In this document: positions 22,446 through 26,925 of the stretch, piece after piece
Layout: each line of letters opens with the position of its first letter
Position numbering within the stretch: position 1 is the stretch's first letter
DNA from: an uncultured Oscillospiraceae bacterium
GTDB taxonomy: Bacteria; Bacillota; Clostridia; Oscillospirales; Ruminococcaceae
Direction: 5' to 3'
Length of the DNA: 26,925 bases
Assembly (NCBI GenBank): GCA_902489475.1
Contig: CABUAH010000020.1
Span: forward strand, 1 to 26,925
Position numbers and translations under genes: made by a program
Notes under the pieces: model-generated
The model's input: only the letters and a program-made list of their open reading frames with translations
What the model was told of the DNA's origin: nothing
Databases searched by the model: none

Positions 22446-22473
22446 TTGACTTATTTATATGCGGTGATATAAT
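22446..22473 (+). promoter_or_regulatory. Promoter of the marR-ABC exporter operon
   Basis: TTGACT (22446-22451), a 16-bp spacer, TATAAT (22468-22473), with TGA making an extended -10. Confidence 0.85.
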
Positions 22474-22481
22474 GTTAGAAA

Positions 22482-22494
22482 TGAAACTGTTTCA
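22482..22494. promoter_or_regulatory. Palindromic operator candidate for the MarR regulator
   Basis: TGAAACTGTTTCA is a perfect 13-bp palindrome centred about 15 bases downstream of the -10, at the expected transcription start. This is a position where a MarR-family protein would repress its own operon. Confidence 0.6.
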
Positions 22495-22539
22495 AGGTTA
22501 ACAAAATATAGGGAATCAAACTAAAAGGGAGTGAAGAAG

Positions 22540-23022
22540 TTGAAGGAGGAGAGTAGAAACTATTTTTTGGGGCGTGAGTTAAGCCGAGTATCTCATAGTG
22601 TGCACCGTATGGTAATTTCATCAAAAAGGCATAAGTATATTGATAAGACGCTTGGAAGTACAAACGGCTGGGTAATAGAATATATTGCAAACAGCAAGTG
22701 TGACGTATATCAAAAGGACATTGAAAAGGAGTTTTCAATAAGAAGATCGTCTATCTCTAAGATGTTAAGGAATATGGAAGAAAGAGGTCTTATTGTCCGG
22801 GAAAGCGTAAAGGAAGATGCAAGACTTAAAAAGCTTGTGCTTACGGAAGAGGCATATAGAATTCATAAGCTTGCAGAGGAGGATATGCTGGCTCAGGAAA
22901 TGAAGCTTCAAGATGGCATTGGTTCACAAGAAATAGAGATTTTTTTAAAGGTTTTAAGAAAGATCGGTGAAAACGCTGAGAAAAAAACTTTAAGAGAGGG
23001 AGATAGAAAAGAAAATGATTAA
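22540..23022 (+). CDS. MarR-family transcriptional regulator
   Basis: A winged helix-turn-helix regulator of about 160 residues. The wHTH core is CDVYQKDIEKEFSIRRSSIS followed by KMLRNMEERGLIVRESVKED and the wing ARLKKLVLTEEA; flanking helices would form the dimer interface. TTG at 22540 is preferred because AAAGGGAG (22524-22531) is eight bases upstream; GTG at 22531 would overlap that sequence. It overlaps the first ABC gene by eight bases, so it most likely represses the exporter and itself through the palindrome at 22482-22494, with release by a drug-like ligand. The ligand is unknown. Confidence 0.9.
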   Translation: MKEESRNYFLGRELSRVSHSVHRMVISSKRHKYIDKTLGSTNGWVIEYIANSKCDVYQKDIEKEFSIRRSSISKMLRNMEERGLIVRESVKEDARLKKLVLTEEAYRIHKLAEEDMLAQEMKLQDGIGSQEIEIFLKVLRKIGENAEKKTLREGDRKEND

Positions 23023-24751
23023 AAGATTGACGAAATGTATAAGAGAATATAAACTTCCGTCAATTCTGTCGCCTGTATTTATAACAGGGGAGGTAGTTTT
23101 AGAAGTTATAATTCCTGTTTTAATGGCGAAAATGATTGACAACGGAATCCAAAAGCAAAACATGGCATATATCATTATGATCGGAATTGCATTAGCGCTA
23201 GTATGTATGCTTTCTCTTGCCTGCGGAGCACTTTCAGGAAAATATGCAGCGAAAGCGTCGTCAGGATTTGCAAAGAATATACGACACGATATGTTTTATA
23301 ATATTCAGAGATATTCTTTCAAAAATATTGATAAGTTTTCAACCTCTTCGCTTGTAACGAGGCTCACAACTGATGTAACAAATGTGCAAAACGCATATCA
23401 GATGATAATAAGAATTGCCGTAAGAGCACCTATTATGCTTATTTCAGCGGTAGTTGTTTCCGCAACAATAAGTCCGTCATTGTCGCTGATATTTCTGACG
23501 GCTATACCTGTTCTCGGTGTGGTTGTTTTCTTTTTGACAACGAAAGTACATCCTATTTTTATGAAAGTTTTTAAGGGCTACGATAAGTTAAATAACGTAG
23601 TCGGAGAAAACCTTCACGGAATAAGGGTTGTAAAGAGCTTTGTAAGAGAAGAACATGAAAAGGAAAAGTTCGGAAAAGTTTCAACAGAGGTTTATAAGCT
23701 TCAGTCTAAAGCGGAAAAGCTTTTGGCTTTTAACTCTCCTGTAATGATGCTTTGTGTATATGGCTGTATGATAGCTCTTTCATGGTTTGGAGCAAAGCTT
23801 GTCGTAAACAGCGGCGAGTCTGTTCTTACGACCGGTGAGCTTACAAGTATGTTTACTTATACGATGCAGATTTTGATGAGTCTTATGATGCTGTCAATGA
23901 TATTCGTAATGATAATAATGTCAAGAGCGTCTATGCAGAGAATAGTTGAGGTTTTAGAGGAGAATCCTGATATTACGCCTCCTGATGAACCGGAGTACAC
24001 CGTAAAAGACGGAAGTATTGAGTTTAAAAATGTTTCTTTCAGTTATGGCGGAAAGGGTTCAACGCCATGTTTAAGCGATGTCAATATAAAGATTAACAGC
24101 GGCGAAACAATAGGAATTATCGGAGGAACCGGATCGGCAAAGAGTACATTTGTACAGCTTATTCCGAGACTTTACGATGTAACTGACGGAGAGATCTTAG
24201 TCGGCGGAAAAGATATTAGGGAGTACGATACTACGTCATTGAGAAATGAAGTAGCTATGGTTTTGCAAAAAAACGTATTGTTCTCAGGAACTATTAAGGA
24301 AAATCTTAAATGGGGAAAAGAGGACGCAACCGACGAAGAAATAGTAAGGGCTTGTAAGCTTTCGCAAGCTGATGAGTTTATAAAAGGTTTTCCTGACGGG
24401 TATGATACTTATATTGAACAAGGCGGAACAAATGTATCAGGAGGTCAAAAACAGAGAATCTGTATTGCCCGTGCGTTGATAAAGAAGCCAAAGATTTTGA
24501 TCTTGGACGACTCGACAAGCGCAGTTGATACAAGGACAGATGCCTTGATAAGAAAAGCGTTTGCAGAGGAAATTCCTAATACGACAAAGCTGATTATTGC
24601 GCAAAGAGCTTCATCAATCATGGAAGCTGATAAGATAATTGTCCTTGACGGAGGAAAAATAAACGACTTCGGAACGCATGACGAGCTGCTCCAAAGAAAT
24701 GAAATTTATAAGGAAGTTTATGAATCACAGCAGAAGGGAGGCCTTGAATAA
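23015..24751 (+). CDS. Heterodimeric ABC exporter, subunit with degenerate ATP site
   Basis: A fused half-transporter of 578 residues: six transmembrane helices (about 15-310) and a nucleotide-binding domain (about 335-578). It is of the BmrCD/LmrCD/TM287-288 multidrug-type exporter group. Walker A is GGTGSAKST (370-378) with Ala375 for Gly; the signature is VSGGQ (474-478), intact. Walker B ends in Asp498-Asp499 where Glu is catalytic; the switch histidine is Gln530 (AQRAS). These changes mark the non-hydrolytic partner, whose signature completes the active site on the other subunit. Its ATG lies inside the marR end and its stop overlaps the next ATG (TAATG), giving stoichiometric expression. 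The substrate is unknown. Confidence 0.94.
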   Translation: MIKRLTKCIREYKLPSILSPVFITGEVVLEVIIPVLMAKMIDNGIQKQNMAYIIMIGIALALVCMLSLACGALSGKYAAKASSGFAKNIRHDMFYNIQRYSFKNIDKFSTSSLVTRLTTDVTNVQNAYQMIIRIAVRAPIMLISAVVVSATISPSLSLIFLTAIPVLGVVVFFLTTKVHPIFMKVFKGYDKLNNVVGENLHGIRVVKSFVREEHEKEKFGKVSTEVYKLQSKAEKLLAFNSPVMMLCVYGCMIALSWFGAKLVVNSGESVLTTGELTSMFTYTMQILMSLMMLSMIFVMIIMSRASMQRIVEVLEENPDITPPDEPEYTVKDGSIEFKNVSFSYGGKGSTPCLSDVNIKINSGETIGIIGGTGSAKSTFVQLIPRLYDVTDGEILVGGKDIREYDTTSLRNEVAMVLQKNVLFSGTIKENLKWGKEDATDEEIVRACKLSQADEFIKGFPDGYDTYIEQGGTNVSGGQKQRICIARALIKKPKILILDDSTSAVDTRTDALIRKAFAEEIPNTTKLIIAQRASSIMEADKIIVLDGGKINDFGTHDELLQRNEIYKEVYESQQKGGLE

Positions 24752-26679
24752 TGCCGGGACCGAGACCAAGAGGACCTATGGGTCCAAGACCAAAAGTAAA
24801 GGGAAGCGGAAAAACATTTAAAAGACTGATGTCATTTATAGATAAAAAGGGCAGAGTTTATTTCATTATTGTAATTTTATGTATTATCATCAGCGCTGTT
24901 GCGACGACTGCGGCTTCGGTGTTTTTGAAAAGCCTGATAGATGATTATATTACCCCGATGCTAAGCGAGGCAAGCCCTACGTTTGCTCCGTTGGCGAATG
25001 CACTTATGATGATGGCACTTATTTATGCAGTGGGAATTTTCTCAAGCTGGTTGTATAATTTCCTTATGGTTATCATATCTCAGGGAGTTTTGAAAAATGT
25101 GAGAGATACAATGTTTTCTCATATGCAGACGCTGCCGATAAAATATTTCGATACGCATCTTCACGGGGATATAATGAGCAGATACACAAACGATGCCGAC
25201 ACATTAAGACAAATGATCTCGCAGAGCATTCCTCAGACAATTTCATCAATGGTGTCTATAGTTGTAACTTTTGTTGCTATGATAGGAACAAATATTTGGC
25301 TTACTCTGTTTGTTTTGTTTACGGTATTTTTGATGATTCTTGTTATGAAAAATATCGGAGGTAAAAGCTCGAAGTTCTTCGTTTTACAGCAGAAATCCAT
25401 AGGTGAAATAAACGGATATATCGAAGAAATGATAACAGGTCAGAAGGTAGTAAAGGTTTTTTGCCATGAAGATAAATGTAAGGAAGGCTTTGACAAAATA
25501 AATGAAGAGCTTGTTGAAAATGCTTATCAGGCAAATAAATTTGCAAATATTCTGATGCCTATTATGGGAAATCTCGGAAATCTTCAATACGTTTTGCTTG
25601 CAATTTTCGGAGGAGCCCTTGCAGTATTTGGAGTAGGCGGAATTACAACCGGAGCTATTGTTTCATTTTTGCAGCTTTCAAAAAGCTTTACTCAGCCGAT
25701 AACTCAAATTTCTCAGCAAATGAATTCTGTTGTTATGGCACTTGCGGGAGCAAAGAGAATTTTTGACCTGTTAGATGAAGAAAGCGAAACTGATGACGGA
25801 TATGTAACGCTTGTAAATGCAAAATATGATGAAAACGGCGAGATATGCGAATGTGAAGAAAGAACTGAGATTTGGGCATGGAAGCATCCTCACGGCGACG
25901 GAAGCATAACTTATACAAAGCTTGAAGGCGATGTTGTGCTTGACGATGTCGACTTTGGATATGTTCCCGAAAAGATAGTGCTTCACGATATAAGCATATA
26001 CGCAAGACCGGGTGAAAAGGTAGCTTTTGTCGGAGCGACAGGTGCAGGAAAGACGACTATTACAAACCTCATTAACCGCTTTTATGATATAGCTGACGGA
26101 AAGATAAGGTATGATGGAATCAACATAAATAAGATTAAAAAGCCTGATTTAAGGCGTTCACTCGGAATAGTTTTACAGGATACGAACCTATTTACCGGAA
26201 CGGTTATGGACAATATACGTTACGGAAGACTTGATGCGAGCGATGAAGAATGTATCGCAGCGGCAAAGCTTGCTAATGCTCATGACTTTATAGAAAGACT
26301 TCCGGACGGATATAATACTCAGCTCACCGAAAATGGAGCTTCAATTTCACAGGGTCAGCGACAGCTTTTGTCAATTGCAAGATGTGCAGTTGCAGATCCG
26401 CCTGTTATGATTTTGGACGAAGCTACATCGTCAATTGACACCAGAACCGAGATCATAGTTCAAAAGGGTATGGACAGCCTTATGTATGGCAGAACGGTTT
26501 TTGTAATCGCTCACAGATTGTCCACTATCAAAAATTCAGATGTTATCATGGTGCTTGATCTGGGAAGAATTATTGAACGAGGAAATCACGATTCGCTTAT
26601 TAAGCAAAAAGGTAAGTATTACCAGCTTTATACCGGAGCTTTTGAGCTTACAAGCGGAAATCAAGAGAAGAATATATAA
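24751..26679 (+). CDS. Heterodimeric ABC exporter, catalytic subunit
   Basis: The partner half-transporter, 642 residues. A Pro/Gly/Arg-rich N-terminus (MPGPRPRGPMGPRPK) precedes six transmembrane helices (about 45-335). An extra segment of about 45 residues with CECEERTEIWAWKHPHGDGS joins them to the nucleotide-binding domain. Walker A is canonical, GATGAGKTT (428-436); Walker B has the catalytic Glu557 (LDEATSS); the switch histidine is His588 (AHRLS). Its signature is ISQGQ (532-536) instead of LSGGQ, the mirror image of the first subunit's defects, so one full and one degenerate ATP site are formed per dimer. It is probably a drug or lipid exporter under MarR control. Confidence 0.94.
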   Translation: MPGPRPRGPMGPRPKVKGSGKTFKRLMSFIDKKGRVYFIIVILCIIISAVATTAASVFLKSLIDDYITPMLSEASPTFAPLANALMMMALIYAVGIFSSWLYNFLMVIISQGVLKNVRDTMFSHMQTLPIKYFDTHLHGDIMSRYTNDADTLRQMISQSIPQTISSMVSIVVTFVAMIGTNIWLTLFVLFTVFLMILVMKNIGGKSSKFFVLQQKSIGEINGYIEEMITGQKVVKVFCHEDKCKEGFDKINEELVENAYQANKFANILMPIMGNLGNLQYVLLAIFGGALAVFGVGGITTGAIVSFLQLSKSFTQPITQISQQMNSVVMALAGAKRIFDLLDEESETDDGYVTLVNAKYDENGEICECEERTEIWAWKHPHGDGSITYTKLEGDVVLDDVDFGYVPEKIVLHDISIYARPGEKVAFVGATGAGKTTITNLINRFYDIADGKIRYDGININKIKKPDLRRSLGIVLQDTNLFTGTVMDNIRYGRLDASDEECIAAAKLANAHDFIERLPDGYNTQLTENGASISQGQRQLLSIARCAVADPPVMILDEATSSIDTRTEIIVQKGMDSLMYGRTVFVIAHRLSTIKNSDVIMVLDLGRIIERGNHDSLIKQKGKYYQLYTGAFELTSGNQEKNI

Positions 26680-26681
26680 CC

Positions 26682-26780
26682 GTGAACGGATTTCCCCCGC
26701 CTTTTAGGCGGCCATCTACGTCTTTCAGTAGGGGTTTAAATCCCCTACTGAAAGACTAAGCGGCTTCGCCTCTCGTTCAC
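26682..26780. repeat. 99-bp nested palindromic element
   Basis: Outer arms GTGAACG (26682-26688) and CGTTCAC (26774-26780) enclose three hairpins: CCGCC-TTTTA-GGCGG (26697-26711), a 15-bp perfect stem around TTTAAAT (GTCTTTCAGTAGGGG at 26720-26734 with 26742-26756), and GGC-TTC-GCC near 26762-26770. It begins three bases after the exporter stop. No T-run follows, so it is more like a mobile palindromic repeat than a terminator. I see nothing recognisable in 26781-26925. Confidence 0.75.
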
Positions 26781-26925
26781 TTGTTAAATGACGGGGCGGT
26801 GCCCTTTATTGAATAACGGGAAATGTCTATTATTGGATTAGTGGAGTAAATGACAAATTAATTTTAAAAATCTGCGTTGTAAATAGATGTGACCCATTTT
26901 TGGTAAAAAAATAAGTCAAAGTATA

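Noticed and set aside
25733..26005. 90-codon minus-strand frame within the second exporter gene
   Set aside because: It is a shadow of the coding strand; the plus-strand frame has intact ABC motifs throughout.

Overview
The window looks like a chromosomal segment of a low-GC, Gram-positive anaerobe of the Clostridia, probably an Oscillospiraceae/Ruminococcus-type gut bacterium. This rests on the A+T-rich sequence, strong AGGAGG ribosome-binding sites, sigma-A promoters with 16-17 bp spacers, a PcsB-like NlpC/P60 hydrolase, secreted PPC/FN3 proteins, a flavin reductase-rubredoxin fusion, QueH, and short interspersed repeats. The lineage is an inference; no rRNA is present.

Layout. (1) 1-308: end of an unknown gene, then a short in-frame scrap of an Rhs/YD-repeat core, suggesting the ruin of a polymorphic-toxin locus. 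(2) 309-1472: a butanol dehydrogenase-like iron alcohol dehydrogenase, richer in G+C than its neighbours, followed by a terminator. (3) 1685-1880: tRNA-Ser(GCT) on the minus strand with its own promoter and terminator. (4) 2043-4937: trkA-trkH potassium uptake. (5) 4960-7168: a frameshifted XRE regulator divergent from a secreted protein with three PPC-like repeats and two FN3 domains; three TAGTC-N7-GACTA sites lie between them, over the promoter. (6) 7228-8692: a secreted PcsB-like NlpC/P60 hydrolase on the minus strand, with a WalR-type box at its promoter. (7) 8759-10443: a membrane protein, TrmB and a small membrane protein. (8) 10442-20628: arginine biosynthesis genes argG, argH-argC, argJ-argB-argD and argF, with two GNAT acetyltransferases and a VOC protein in between, a clear ARG box upstream of argG, and islands of short repeats plus a four-helix-bundle gene remnant. 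(9) 20647-21282: flavin reductase-rubredoxin fusion. (10) 21307-21745: a non-coding or leaderless minus-strand transcription unit and a repeat-like stretch. (11) 21756-22376: queH, minus strand. (12) 22446-26679: a MarR regulator and a heterodimeric ABC multidrug-type exporter, followed by a large nested palindrome at 26682-26780.

The arginine genes make up the acetyl-recycling route from glutamate to arginine: ArgJ for acetyl transfer, ArgB, ArgC, ArgD, then ArgF, ArgG and ArgH. Carbamoyl-phosphate synthase and the ArgR/AhrC repressor are not in the window. No phage, insertion sequence or CRISPR array was seen. The least explained parts are the minus-strand transcript at 21307-21552, the decayed regulator with intact operators near 5300, the Rhs scrap at the left edge and the palindromic element at the right edge.
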